Assembly: GCA_043392685.1 (NCBI GenBank)
Contig: JBHZGM010000009.1
Direction: 5' to 3' (one strand)
Length of the DNA: 64,000 bases
DNA from: Metapseudomonas sp043392685
GTDB lineage: Bacteria; Pseudomonadota; Gammaproteobacteria; Pseudomonadales; Pseudomonadaceae
Part shown: positions 20,409 to 29,423 of the stretch, one piece after another
Layout of the letters: each line of letters starts with the position of its first letter
How positions within the stretch are numbered: the first letter of the stretch is position 1
Notes under the pieces: generated by a model
What the model saw: the letters and a program-made list of their open reading frames with translations, nothing else
Database searches by the model: none
What the model was told of the DNA's origin: nothing
Position numbers and translations under genes: made by a program

Positions 20409-21541
20409 CAGGGCACTCCAATTAATTGCAGGATGGCGTCAGCCGCCTGACGCGACGCGTCCTGGCGCAGCGAGCGGTGAATGACATCGAAGCCGTGGGT
20501 CTGTACCTCGCCGTCATCCAGCAGCGGAGAGACGGTCTGTGCCAGGGCCTCTGGGGTCGCTGCGTCCTGCAGCAACTCAGGCACGAGCAGGCGCTGGGCC
20601 AACAGGTTAGGGAGAGACACGTAAGGGGTCTTCACCAGACGCCGGAGGATCCGATAGGTGAGCGGCGCCACCTTGTAGGCCACCACCATCGGACGCTTGT
20701 AAAGGAGCGCTTCCAGCGTCGCGGTGCCAGACGCGATCAGCACCGCGTCGCAGGCGGCCAGGGCCTCGTGTGAGCGCCCATCCAGTAGTTTCAGGGGAAG
20801 GTCGCGGCCAGCCACCATTGCCTCGACCTGTTCGCGCCGCTCCGGGCTCGCGCAAGGCAGGACGAATCGGATGCCCGGCCGGATCGAGCGCAGGCGCTCG
20901 GCGGCATCGAGGAACAGGGCCCCGAGTTTACCGACCTCACCGCCCCGACTGCCCGGCAACAGCGCTACCACAGGAGAGTCTTCGGGCAGGTCGAGCCGCC
21001 CCCGCGCCAGGGCGCGATCCGCTTCAAGCGGAATGGCATCGGCTAGCGGATGGCCGACGAAGCGCACCGGCACGCCGTGCTCTTCATAGAAACGCGCCTC
21101 GAAGGGGAAGAGCGTGAGCATCAGGTCGCAGCCTTCGCGGATCTTCAGCACGCGCTTCTGCCGCCAGGCCCAGACCGAGGGGCTGACGTAATGCACGGTC
21201 TTGATCCCGGCCCGGCGCAACTTGAGCTCGACCCCGAGGTTGAAGTCCGGTGCGTCGATGCCGATGAAGACGTCGGGGCGTTCGTCGATCAGGGTCTGGA
21301 TCAGCCGCTTGCGCCGACGCAGCAGCTCCGGAAGGCGACCGAGCACCTCCACCAGGCCCATGACCGCCAGGCGCTCCATGGGGAAATAGGATTGCAGCCC
21401 TTCGGCCTGCATGCGCGGGCCGCCAACGCCGATGAACTGGACGTCGGGATGGCGCGCCTTGAGCGCCTGCATCAGGGTAGAGCCGAGGATATCGCCGGAC
21501 GCCTCGCCGGCAACCAGCGCGATGCGCAGGGGACGATTCAT
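20408..21541 (-). CDS. lpxB: lipid-A-disaccharide synthase
   Basis: LpxB is a GT19 inverting glycosyltransferase that joins UDP-diacylglucosamine and lipid X to form the beta-1,6-linked lipid A disaccharide. The start chosen is the ATG at 21541 (MNRPLRIALVAGEASGDIL), 4 bp after lpxA, giving 377 aa. Typical blocks are AGEASGDILG, FIGVGGPRM, YVSPSVWAWRQKR, FVGHPLAD and LLPGSRGGEVGKL. It continues the lpxD-fabZ-lpxA-lpxB lipid A operon. Confidence 0.97.
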   Translation of the reverse strand: MNRPLRIALVAGEASGDILGSTLMQALKARHPDVQFIGVGGPRMQAEGLQSYFPMERLAVMGLVEVLGRLPELLRRRKRLIQTLIDERPDVFIGIDAPDFNLGVELKLRRAGIKTVHYVSPSVWAWRQKRVLKIREGCDLMLTLFPFEARFYEEHGVPVRFVGHPLADAIPLEADRALARGRLDLPEDSPVVALLPGSRGGEVGKLGALFLDAAERLRSIRPGIRFVLPCASPERREQVEAMVAGRDLPLKLLDGRSHEALAACDAVLIASGTATLEALLYKRPMVVAYKVAPLTYRILRRLVKTPYVSLPNLLAQRLLVPELLQDAATPEALAQTVSPLLDDGEVQTHGFDVIHRSLRQDASRQAADAILQLIGVP

Positions 21542-21545
21542 GATC

Positions 21546-22322
21546 TCAGCGGGTGATGCCGCGGGTCGAGGACTGGATGGAGTTGCGGAAAACGGCAACT
21601 TCCGGGAACTGGGCAGCGGATTCGGCCAGCTCGGCCAGTGCCTGCTCCACGGTCAGCCCCTGGCGATAGACCACCTTGTAGGCGCGACGCAGGGCCGCGA
21701 TAGCCTCCGCGCTGAAACCGCGACGGCGCATGCCCTCGAAGTTCATGCTGCGGGCCTCGGCCGGGTTGCCGAAGACGGTGACGTAGGCCGGTACATCCTT
21801 GCCGATGGCAGTTCCCATGCCGGAGAAGCTGTGAGCACCGATCCGGCAGAACTGGTGAACCAGGGTATAGCCGGAGAGGATCGCCCAGTCGTCAACATGC
21901 ACATGGCCGGCCAGCGCGGTGTTGTTCACCAGGATGCAGTGGTTGGCGATGACACTGTCATGGCCAACATGCACATAGGCCATCAGCAGATTGTGGTCGC
22001 CAATGGTGGTTTCAGAACGGTCTTGCACCGTGCCGCGGTGGATGGTCACGCCTTCGCGGATCACATTGTGGTCACCGATCACCAGGCGGGTGGGTTCACC
22101 CTTGTACTTCAGGTCGGGCGTGTCCTCGCCCACCGAAGAAAACTGGAAGATGCGGTTGTGCTTGCCGATGCGGGTCGGTCCCTTGATGACCACATGGGGT
22201 CCGACCACGGTGCCCTCGCCGATTTCCACATCAGGTCCAATGATCGACCAGGGGCCGACCTGAACGCCATCCGCCAGCCGGGCTGTCGGATCGATAATGG
22301 CGCGAGGGTCAATCAAACTCAT
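21546..22322 (-). CDS. lpxA: UDP-N-acetylglucosamine acyltransferase
   Basis: LpxA performs the first step of lipid A synthesis, attaching a hydroxyacyl chain from acyl carrier protein to UDP-GlcNAc. The 258-aa protein is a left-handed parallel beta-helix of hexapeptide repeats in the first 190 residues (IDPRAIIDPTARLADGVQVG onwards) with a helical C-terminal region. The catalytic-His region is LVNNTALAGHVHVDDWAIL. The start overlaps the fabZ stop by four bases (ATGA). Confidence 0.97.
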   Translation of the reverse strand: MSLIDPRAIIDPTARLADGVQVGPWSIIGPDVEIGEGTVVGPHVVIKGPTRIGKHNRIFQFSSVGEDTPDLKYKGEPTRLVIGDHNVIREGVTIHRGTVQDRSETTIGDHNLLMAYVHVGHDSVIANHCILVNNTALAGHVHVDDWAILSGYTLVHQFCRIGAHSFSGMGTAIGKDVPAYVTVFGNPAEARSMNFEGMRRRGFSAEAIAALRRAYKVVYRQGLTVEQALAELAESAAQFPEVAVFRNSIQSSTRGITR

Positions 22323-22759
22323 AGTTTGCGTTCCGCACAGATGATCTCTGCCGAGCAGACTTCCTTGCCATCGACAGTGGCATGGCAGTCGAACTTCCAG
22401 ATACCACGCTTGACGCTGACGAACTTGGCTTCGAGGATCAGCTGATCACCCGGCAGCACCGGCTGGCGAAAGCGCAGCTTGTCGGACCCCACGAAATAAT
22501 AGAGGGTGCCGTCGGCGGGCTTCACGTCGAGCATCTTGAAGCCGAGGATGCCGGCCGCCTGGGCCATGGCCTCGATGATCAGCACGCCGGGCATGATCGG
22601 GTGCTGCGGGAAGTGCCCATTGAAGAAGGGCTCGTTGATGCTGACATTCTTGTAGGCGCGAATGCGCTTGCCTTCAACATCCAGATCCACCACCCGATCC
22701 ACCAGGAGGAAAGGGTAGCGGTGCGGCAGATATTCGCGAATCTCGTTAATGTCCATCAT
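22319..22759 (-). CDS. fabZ: 3-hydroxyacyl-[acyl-carrier-protein] dehydratase FabZ
   Basis: FabZ dehydrates hydroxyacyl-ACP in fatty-acid elongation and competes with LpxA and LpxD for the hydroxyacyl-ACP pool. It is a 146-aa single hot-dog domain. The active-site His and Glu are in FNGHFPQHPIMPGVLIIEAM. The start is one of two adjacent ATGs (MMDINEIREYLPHRYPFLLV). It lies between lpxD and lpxA, as in other proteobacteria. Confidence 0.97.
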   Translation of the reverse strand: MMDINEIREYLPHRYPFLLVDRVVDLDVEGKRIRAYKNVSINEPFFNGHFPQHPIMPGVLIIEAMAQAAGILGFKMLDVKPADGTLYYFVGSDKLRFRQPVLPGDQLILEAKFVSVKRGIWKFDCHATVDGKEVCSAEIICAERKL

Positions 22760-22807
22760 GTTCCTGGAGCCTTTTCAGAGGATTGGGGATGCACGGCGCT
22801 GCGTGAA

Positions 22808-23869
22808 TCACGCTTCTGATGAAACATCCCCGCCCGGGGTCACTGCCGCCAGGCGCTTTTCCAGTTGCTGCAGACGACGCGCCATGTCGTCCAACTGGCG
22901 GATCCGGGCAGCACTCTTCTTCCATTCCGCGGCGGTTTGCATCGCGGTACCGGAGGAATAGGCTCCCGGCTCGGTGATATTGCGCGTCACCATGGTCATG
23001 CCGGTGACGAATACGTTGTCGCACACTTCGATGTGGCCAACCATGCCCACGCCGCCGGCGATCATGCAGTTGCGGCCGATCTTGGTACTGCCGGAAATAC
23101 CCACGCAGCCTGCCATGGCCGTGTTGTCACCGACCTGCACGTTGTGCGCGATCATGATCTGGTTATCCAGCTTCACGCCGTTGCCGATCAGGGTATCGGA
23201 GAGAGCACCACGGTCGATGGTGGTGTTGGCGCCGACTTCGACATCGTCGCCCAGGGTCACGCCACCGATCTGTGCAATTTTCTGCCAGACACCCTTTTCG
23301 TTGGCAAAGCCGAAACCCTCGCCGCCGATCACGGCGCCAGACTGGATCACCACGCGCTTGCCGATCTTCACATCGTGATAGAGGGTCACACGGGGAGCCA
23401 GCCAGCCACCCTCACCGATGACGGTGCGGGCACCGACCACGCAGTGGGCACCCAGGGTCACGCCAGCGCCGATCTGCGCACCGGACTCGATCACCACGTA
23501 GGCGCCAACGCTGGCGCTGGGATCGACCTTGGCATCGGCCGCGACCACGGCAGTCGGGTGAATCCCCGGCTGTGCCTTGGGCTTGGGATCGAACAGGTGG
23601 GACAGCTCGGCGTAGGCCAGGTAGGGATTGGCCACCACCAGGGCATTGCCAGCAAAGCCTTCGGCGTCGGCTGCAGTGAGCAGCACGGCGGTGGCCTTGG
23701 TATCGGCAAGGAACTTGCGGTATTGCGGGTTGGCCAGGAAGGTGAGCTGACCCGGACCGGCCTCCTGCAGGGTGGCCAGGCCGCTGATAGCCTTGTCCTC
23801 GGAGCCACGCAGGGTGGCGCCGAGACGTTCGGCCAGTTGGCCGAGTGTGAAGACCGGGGCCGCCATCAT
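22808..23869 (-). CDS. lpxD: UDP-3-O-(3-hydroxyacyl)glucosamine N-acyltransferase
   Basis: LpxD adds the second hydroxyacyl chain in lipid A synthesis. The 353-aa protein has an N-terminal uridine-binding domain (about 1-100), a hexapeptide beta-helix (about 105-310), and a C-terminal helix with a coiled segment (RIRQLDDMARRLQQLEKRL). The catalytic His is in LDNQIMIAHNVQVGDN. Two adjacent ATGs are possible starts (23869 or 23866); the first shares one base with the skp stop. It is coupled to skp upstream and is followed by fabZ after 48 bp. Confidence 0.97.
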   Translation of the reverse strand: MMAAPVFTLGQLAERLGATLRGSEDKAISGLATLQEAGPGQLTFLANPQYRKFLADTKATAVLLTAADAEGFAGNALVVANPYLAYAELSHLFDPKPKAQPGIHPTAVVAADAKVDPSASVGAYVVIESGAQIGAGVTLGAHCVVGARTVIGEGGWLAPRVTLYHDVKIGKRVVIQSGAVIGGEGFGFANEKGVWQKIAQIGGVTLGDDVEVGANTTIDRGALSDTLIGNGVKLDNQIMIAHNVQVGDNTAMAGCVGISGSTKIGRNCMIAGGVGMVGHIEVCDNVFVTGMTMVTRNITEPGAYSSGTAMQTAAEWKKSAARIRQLDDMARRLQQLEKRLAAVTPGGDVSSEA

Positions 23870-24372
23870 CAGCGCTGCTGGTTCATGCGCTCGATGACCT
23901 GGCGGGTGATGTCGTACTGCGGTTTGACGTCAACCACTGCACCGCGCTCCAGCACCAGGTCATAGCTGCCTTTCTTCAGCACTTCTTCGACAGCCTTGTC
24001 CAGCTTGGGCTTGAGCTGCTTGAGCATATCGCGATCGGCAACGGCCTTGGCTTCGTTCAGTTCCTTGGACTGGAACTGGAAGTCACGGGCCTTCTGCTTG
24101 AATTCGAGCTCCAGGCGCTCACGCTCGGCCTGCTGCATCCTCTCGCCATCCTTCACCAGGCGGTCCTGGATGCGCTTGGCGTCGCTTTCCAAGGTCTTCA
24201 GCTTGTTCAGCTGGGGACCGAACTTCTTCTCGGCGTCGACGGCGTATTTCTTGGCGGCGTCGGATTCCAGCAGGGCCATCTGATAGTTCAATACCGCAAT
24301 CTTCATTTCCGCGAAGGCCGGAGTCGCCATCATGGCAGCGGCAACCAGAACGAATTGAGTCAACTTACGCAC
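23869..24372 (-). CDS. skp: periplasmic chaperone Skp/OmpH
   Basis: Skp is a trimeric periplasmic holdase that carries unfolded outer-membrane proteins to the BAM complex. I start at the GTG at 24372 (encoding a signal peptide VRKLTQFVLVAAAMMATPAFA) because GCAGGAG lies just upstream. An ATG 14 codons earlier lacks a ribosome-binding site. This gives 167 aa, the family length. After the signal peptide comes MKIAVLNYQMALLESDAAKK and then long charged helices forming the tentacles. It lies between bamA and lpxD, the usual order. Confidence 0.94.
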   Translation of the reverse strand: MRKLTQFVLVAAAMMATPAFAEMKIAVLNYQMALLESDAAKKYAVDAEKKFGPQLNKLKTLESDAKRIQDRLVKDGERMQQAERERLELEFKQKARDFQFQSKELNEAKAVADRDMLKQLKPKLDKAVEEVLKKGSYDLVLERGAVVDVKPQYDITRQVIERMNQQR

Positions 24373-24414
24373 GATGCAACTCCTGCAACACATACTGTTG
24401 TCTTGATGAAACAC

Positions 24415-26766
24415 TTAGAACGTCTGGCCCAGGGAGAACTGGAATACCTGGGTATCGGCATTGTCCGGCTTCTTGATCGGCATGCCCAGACTGAAACTCA
24501 GCGGCCCCAGGGCGGTGATCCAGGTCAGGCCCACACCCACGGAGCTGGCCAGATCACCGGCGTTGATGCTGCTGCAGTTGGTCGCAGTGGACGAGCAACT
24601 GGTGTCGAACACATTACCCACATCCCAGAAGAGCACGGTACGCAACTGACGCTGGTCCTTGACGAACGGCATCGGGAACAGCAATTCCACACCGCCCTGG
24701 ATCAGCACGTTACCACCGAAGGGGAGCGGGTCCTGGTCCGGGTCCAGAGCGGTGCCCGGGTTAGTACCTTTACTCGGCGTACTGCGCGGGCCGAGGCTGC
24801 TGTCCTCGAAGCCGCGTACGGAGTTGAAGCCGCCGGCGAAGTAGTGCTCGTAGAACGGCAGCTCGGAGGTGGAACCATAGCTGTCGCCATAGCCCAGCTC
24901 GGTGTGCCAGCGCAGAGCGGTGTTCTGGCTCAACGGGGTGAACAGCTGGCCACGGTAGTCGAGCTTGTAGAACGACAGGTCGCTACCCGGGATGGTGCTT
25001 TCCAGCACCAGGCTCTGGGAATGGCCGCGGGTGGCCAGCACGCCCTTGTTCAGGGTCGATTCGGACCAGCCGATGGAGCCCTTGAAGTTCAGGTAGCTGT
25101 CGCCTTCCTGCTCGATGAAATCGAAAATCTCATCGACGGTGTAGATACCGGTATTGATCTTGTCCTGCTGTACGGTCAGACCGTAGGTCAGGCGCGACGT
25201 CTCGCTGATCGGATATCCGATGCTGACGCCGGCGCCGTAGCTGTCCACGGCATAGCTGGACACGTCGGTGTCGAGATCGTCGTAGTCGGTGCTGCGGTAG
25301 AAGGCGTTATAGCCCAGACTGACGCCATCCGGAGTCCAGTAGGGATCGACGAAGCCGAAGTTGTAGCGGGTCTGGTACTCGGAGCGGGTCAGGCCGATGC
25401 TGACCTTGTTACCGGTACCCAGGAAGTTGTTCTGGCTGATGGAGCCACCGAGGATCAGGCCGGCGCTCTGGGCGAAGCCCACGCTCGCGGTGATGGAGCC
25501 GGACGGCTGCTCTTCCACGGTGTAGTTGACGTCGACCTGGTCGTCGGTGCCGGGCACCTGCGGGGTTTCGACGTTCACTTCCTTGAAGAAGCCGAGGCGT
25601 TCCAGACGGGTCTTGGACTGGTCGATCAGGTAGGTCGAGGCCCAGCCACCTTCCATCTGGCGCATTTCGCGGCGCAGCACTTCGTCTTCGGTCTTGGTGT
25701 TGCCGCGGAAGTTGATGCGGTTGACGTAGGCACGCTTGCCCGGGTCCACCACGAAGGTGATGGAAACGGTGTTGTCCTCGTCGTGGGCTTCCGGCACGCC
25801 GTTGACGTTGGCGAAGGTATAGCCCTCGTTACCCAGGCGGCGGGTGATCAGTTCGGAAGTGGTAGTCATCACCTTGCGCGAGAACACCTGGCCCTGCTGA
25901 ACCAGCAGCAGCTTCTTCACTTCGTCCTCGGGCACCTTGAGGTCGCCGGAGAGCTTGACTTCGCGAACGGTGTACTTCTCGCCTTCATCGACGTTGACGG
26001 TGATGTAGACGTGCTTCTTGTCCGGAGTGATGGATACCTGGGTGGAAGAGATATCCATGTTGATGTAGCCGCGGTCCAGGTAGTAGGAACGCAGGCGCTC
26101 CAGGTCACCGGAGAGCTTCTCGCGGGCGTACTTGTCGTCGTTCTTGAAGAAGGACAGCCAGTTGGTGGTCTTCAGCTCGAACAGGTCGATCAGGTCTTCG
26201 TCAGGGAAGACGGTATTGCCGACGATGTTGATGTGCTGGATGGCTGCGACCGAGCCTTCGTTGATCTTGATCTTCAGTGCCACACGGTTGCGCGGCTGCG
26301 GAATCACTTCAGCCTCGATCTCGGCGGAGTAACGGCCCTGAGCGACGTACTGGCGCTGCAGCTCGTTACGCACACCTTCGAGGGTGGCACGCTGGAAGAT
26401 CTCGCCTTCGGAAAGGCCGGATTGCTTCAGGCCCTTGAGCAGGTCTTCGGTGCTGATGGCCTTGTTGCCCTCGATCTCGATGCTGGAGATCGACGGACGC
26501 TCGACAACGGTGATGACCAGGACGTCGCCATCGCGACCCAGCTGGATGTCCTGGAAGAAGCCGGTCTTGAACAGTGCGCGGGTGGCTTCGACCAGGCGAC
26601 GGTCGTCCGCGGTGTCGCCGACGTTGAGCGGCAGGGCGCCGAACACGCTGCCGGCGGAAACCCGCTGCAGGCCGTTGACGCGAATGTCGGAGATGTTGAA
26701 GGACTCGGCGTGAACCTCGGCGATCATGAGTGCGGCAAGCACCGCAGGTAGCAGCAGGCGTTTCAT
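24415..26766 (-). CDS. bamA: outer membrane protein assembly factor BamA
   Basis: BamA is the central Omp85 protein that inserts beta-barrels into the outer membrane. The 783-aa protein has a signal peptide ending VHA (residues 1-20), five POTRA domains (about 22-420; the first starts SFNISDIRVNGLQRVSAG) and a 16-strand barrel (about 425-783). The barrel holds the lid-loop VRGF motif in the segment FNSVRGFEDSSLGPR, and the chain ends in Phe (FSLGQTF). AGGA precedes the ATG. A terminator-like hairpin lies between rseP and this gene. Confidence 0.98.
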   Translation of the reverse strand: MKRLLLPAVLAALMIAEVHAESFNISDIRVNGLQRVSAGSVFGALPLNVGDTADDRRLVEATRALFKTGFFQDIQLGRDGDVLVITVVERPSISSIEIEGNKAISTEDLLKGLKQSGLSEGEIFQRATLEGVRNELQRQYVAQGRYSAEIEAEVIPQPRNRVALKIKINEGSVAAIQHINIVGNTVFPDEDLIDLFELKTTNWLSFFKNDDKYAREKLSGDLERLRSYYLDRGYINMDISSTQVSITPDKKHVYITVNVDEGEKYTVREVKLSGDLKVPEDEVKKLLLVQQGQVFSRKVMTTTSELITRRLGNEGYTFANVNGVPEAHDEDNTVSITFVVDPGKRAYVNRINFRGNTKTEDEVLRREMRQMEGGWASTYLIDQSKTRLERLGFFKEVNVETPQVPGTDDQVDVNYTVEEQPSGSITASVGFAQSAGLILGGSISQNNFLGTGNKVSIGLTRSEYQTRYNFGFVDPYWTPDGVSLGYNAFYRSTDYDDLDTDVSSYAVDSYGAGVSIGYPISETSRLTYGLTVQQDKINTGIYTVDEIFDFIEQEGDSYLNFKGSIGWSESTLNKGVLATRGHSQSLVLESTIPGSDLSFYKLDYRGQLFTPLSQNTALRWHTELGYGDSYGSTSELPFYEHYFAGGFNSVRGFEDSSLGPRSTPSKGTNPGTALDPDQDPLPFGGNVLIQGGVELLFPMPFVKDQRQLRTVLFWDVGNVFDTSCSSTATNCSSINAGDLASSVGVGLTWITALGPLSFSLGMPIKKPDNADTQVFQFSLGQTF

Positions 26767-26791
26767 GAAGTCCTTTTTTATTCCAACCGGT

Positions 26792-26821
26792 AATAAAGAA
26801 TCTGCCGCACAAGGCGGCAGA
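26792..26821 (-). terminator. terminator-like hairpin between rseP and bamA
   Basis: TCTGCCGC pairs with GCGGCAGA over a 5-nt loop, followed on the minus strand by TTCTTTATT. It ends about 25 bases before bamA and could set the ratio of rseP to bamA transcript. Confidence 0.65.
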
Positions 26822-26840
26822 CTCGAAAATCAGTGACTCG

Positions 26841-28193
26841 TTACAGACGGCTCAGATCATTTACCAGGGCGAGCAACATCACCCCTACAACCAGACTGAT
26901 ACCGATCTGCACCCCCCAAGCCTGCACCCGCTCTGACAATGGGCGACCCCGCGTCAATTCGATCAGATAGAACAGCAGGTGCCCCCCATCAAGGACGGGA
27001 ATTGGCAACAGATTGAGAACCCCCAGGCTTATGCTCAGATAGGCGAGGAAATTGAGAAAATCCCCCACCCCGGACTGGGCTGAAGCGCCCGCCACTTTAG
27101 CAATGGTTATCGGCCCGCTCAAGTTTTTTACCGAGAGCTCACCAAGCAGCATTTTCTTTAGGGAATCCAGAGTTAGCAGGCTCATGGACCAGGTCCTGGC
27201 CGCTGCTTCGGTCACCGCATCGAGCGGACCGAAACTGACTTCCCGGAGCATTTCCGCCGGCCAGTCGACACCTTTCACTCCAGCACCGAGGTAGCCGCTG
27301 CGCGCCTCACCCTCGCCACGGGACGCCAGGGTCACCTGGACGTCACGCGCCTGCCCTTGAGTCTCGACGCTGAGGGTGATGCGCTCGGCGGGACGCTTGC
27401 GCACCCGCTCGACCAGTTGCTGCCAGTCGTCCAGAGGTTGGCCATCCAGGGCCAGCAGGCGGTCGCCAACTTTGAGGCCGGCGGCCTGGGCCGGGCCTTT
27501 CGGATCCAGTTCATCGAGGACAGGCGGGATAGCCGGGCGCCAGGGAGTAATACCCAGAGCGCCAATCGGGTCAGGCTCTTCCACGCCCTTGAGCCAGGCG
27601 CTCAGCTGCAGCTCGCGGATCTCTTCGGTGGTGGCGCCGGCCTCGCGGACGCCTACCTGCAAGGTTCCGGATTCGCCCAGGCGCCGAACCAGCTGCAGAT
27701 TGACCTGGGCCCAGCCGGTGACGGCCTTGCCATCGACCGAAACGATTTCCTCGCCAACCTCGAGGCCAGCGCGAGCAGCGATGCTGTCGGGGGCGATGCT
27801 GCCGATGACCGGCCTGATCTGCTGGCTGCCGAGCATCGCCAGTACCCAGAAGAACAACAGCGCAAGCAGGAAGTTGGCGACGGGACCGGCCGCGACAATT
27901 GCGATGCGCTGCCCCACCGGCTTGCGATTGAAGGACTGCCCGAGCAGTTCCGCGGGCACTTCGGCCTCACGCTCGTCCAGCATCTTCACGTAGCCGCCGA
28001 GGGGAATGGCAGCGACGACGAACTCCGTGCCGTGGCGATCATGCCAACGGAACAGCGGCGTGCCGAAGCCGACGGAGAATCGCAGGACCTTGACCCCGCA
28101 CCGACGGGCCACCCAGAAGTGACCGAACTCGTGGAAGGTCACCAGCACCCCGAGTGCGATCAGGGTGCCAAGAATCATGTAGATAGCGCTCAT
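26841..28193 (-). CDS. rseP: site-2 intramembrane zinc protease RseP
   Basis: RseP cuts anti-sigma factors within the membrane; in Pseudomonas it acts on the MucA/AlgU envelope-stress pathway. The 450-aa protein has the HExxH zinc motif (FHEFGH, residues 20-25) in the first membrane helix. Two PDZ domains span about 115-310, and the second catalytic segment is LLPIPVLDGGHLLFYLIELTRG near residue 395. The final helix is ISLVVGVMLLALVNDL. GGAGG lies upstream of the ATG. It sits between dxr and bamA, as in most gammaproteobacteria. Confidence 0.97.
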   Translation of the reverse strand: MSAIYMILGTLIALGVLVTFHEFGHFWVARRCGVKVLRFSVGFGTPLFRWHDRHGTEFVVAAIPLGGYVKMLDEREAEVPAELLGQSFNRKPVGQRIAIVAAGPVANFLLALLFFWVLAMLGSQQIRPVIGSIAPDSIAARAGLEVGEEIVSVDGKAVTGWAQVNLQLVRRLGESGTLQVGVREAGATTEEIRELQLSAWLKGVEEPDPIGALGITPWRPAIPPVLDELDPKGPAQAAGLKVGDRLLALDGQPLDDWQQLVERVRKRPAERITLSVETQGQARDVQVTLASRGEGEARSGYLGAGVKGVDWPAEMLREVSFGPLDAVTEAAARTWSMSLLTLDSLKKMLLGELSVKNLSGPITIAKVAGASAQSGVGDFLNFLAYLSISLGVLNLLPIPVLDGGHLLFYLIELTRGRPLSERVQAWGVQIGISLVVGVMLLALVNDLSRL

Positions 28194-28232
28194 CGGTTTC
28201 CTCCGGAGCAGGCGGCCGCTGAAGACCGGTCG

Positions 28233-29423
28233 CTAGCGCCCTTGACGGACCAGCCACTGCTGCGCCGCGGCCCGGGCCCGGGCGTCGGCTTGCAGGACGG
28301 AGTCCAGCGTTTCGACCGCATTCGCTGCTTCGCGGTTCAGCACTTCGTCGATGATACTCGCGATCTCGGTGAAACGGATGCGCCGATCCAGGAAGGCTGC
28401 AACGGCCACCTCGTTCGCCGCATTGAGCATCGCCGGGGCGCTGCCGCCCTCCTCCGCCGCCTGTCGAGCCAGGCGCAAGCAGGGGAAACGCCCTTCGTCC
28501 GGAGCCTGGAAATCCAGGCGGGCCACAGCGAACAGATCCAGCGGCGAAACGCCGGATTCGATGCGTTCCGGCCATGCCAGTGCGTGGGCGATGGGGGTGC
28601 GCATGTCCGGATTGCCCAGCTGGGCCAGTACCGATCCATCCACGTAGTCCACCAGCGAGTGGATCACGCTCTGCCGATGGATCACGACTTCCACCTGGGC
28701 CGGGCGTGCGTCGAACAGCCAGCAGGCCTCGATCAGTTCCAGCCCCTTGTTCATCATGCTGGCCGAATCCACGGAAATCTTGCGCCCCATGGACCAGTTC
28801 GGATGCGCACAGGCCTGCTCAGGCGAGACCTCTGACAACTGCTCCAGCGGCATCTCGCGGAACGGGCCGCCAGAAGCCGTCAGGAGGATGCGGCGCACGC
28901 CTACAGGCGCCAGCCCGCGGGCGTAATCCCGGGGCAGACACTGAAAAATCGCGTTGTGTTCGCTGTCGATAGGCAGCAACACGGCGCCACTCTTGCGCAC
29001 GGCCTGCATGAACAGGGCACCGGACATCACCAGCGCTTCCTTGTTGGCCAGCAGGACGCGCTTGCCCGCCTCGACCGCCGCCAGGGTCGGTTTGAGGCCG
29101 GCAGCGCCGACGATGGCCGCCATCACGGCGTCGACTTGCGGATGGGCAGCGACTTCGCAAAGCCCCTCTTCCCCCACCAGCACGCGGGTCCGAAGCCCGG
29201 CTGCAAGCAGACTGCCTTGCAGATGACGGGCAGAGTCGGCGTCCGGCACCACGGCGAATTCGGGGCGATGGCGCAGACACAGGGCCTCCAGCTCGCTCAG
29301 CCGGCTGAAGCCGCTGAGGGCGAAGGCCTGATAACGATCAGGATGGCGCGCGACGACATCCAGGGTGCTGAGGCCGATGGAGCCGGTAGCCCCCAGCACG
29401 GTAATGCGTTGCGGCTGGTTCAC
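28233..29423 (-). CDS. dxr: 1-deoxy-D-xylulose-5-phosphate reductoisomerase
   Basis: Dxr (IspC) is the committed step of the MEP pathway, converting deoxyxylulose phosphate to methylerythritol phosphate with NADPH; it is the target of fosmidomycin. The 396-aa protein starts with GTG at 29423, overlapping the cdsA stop (GTGA). The NADPH fold shows VLGATGSIGLSTLDVV. The metal and substrate region shows DSEHNAIFQCL, LTASGGPF and NWSMGRKISVDSASMMNKGL. Confidence 0.97.
   Translation of the reverse strand: MNQPQRITVLGATGSIGLSTLDVVARHPDRYQAFALSGFSRLSELEALCLRHRPEFAVVPDADSARHLQGSLLAAGLRTRVLVGEEGLCEVAAHPQVDAVMAAIVGAAGLKPTLAAVEAGKRVLLANKEALVMSGALFMQAVRKSGAVLLPIDSEHNAIFQCLPRDYARGLAPVGVRRILLTASGGPFREMPLEQLSEVSPEQACAHPNWSMGRKISVDSASMMNKGLELIEACWLFDARPAQVEVVIHRQSVIHSLVDYVDGSVLAQLGNPDMRTPIAHALAWPERIESGVSPLDLFAVARLDFQAPDEGRFPCLRLARQAAEEGGSAPAMLNAANEVAVAAFLDRRIRFTEIASIIDEVLNREAANAVETLDSVLQADARARAAAQQWLVRQGR

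Noticed and set aside
24355..26751. A 798-codon plus-strand frame opposite bamA
   Set aside because: It covers almost exactly the bamA gene on the other strand; composition is biased Val/Gly/Asp with no recognisable motif.
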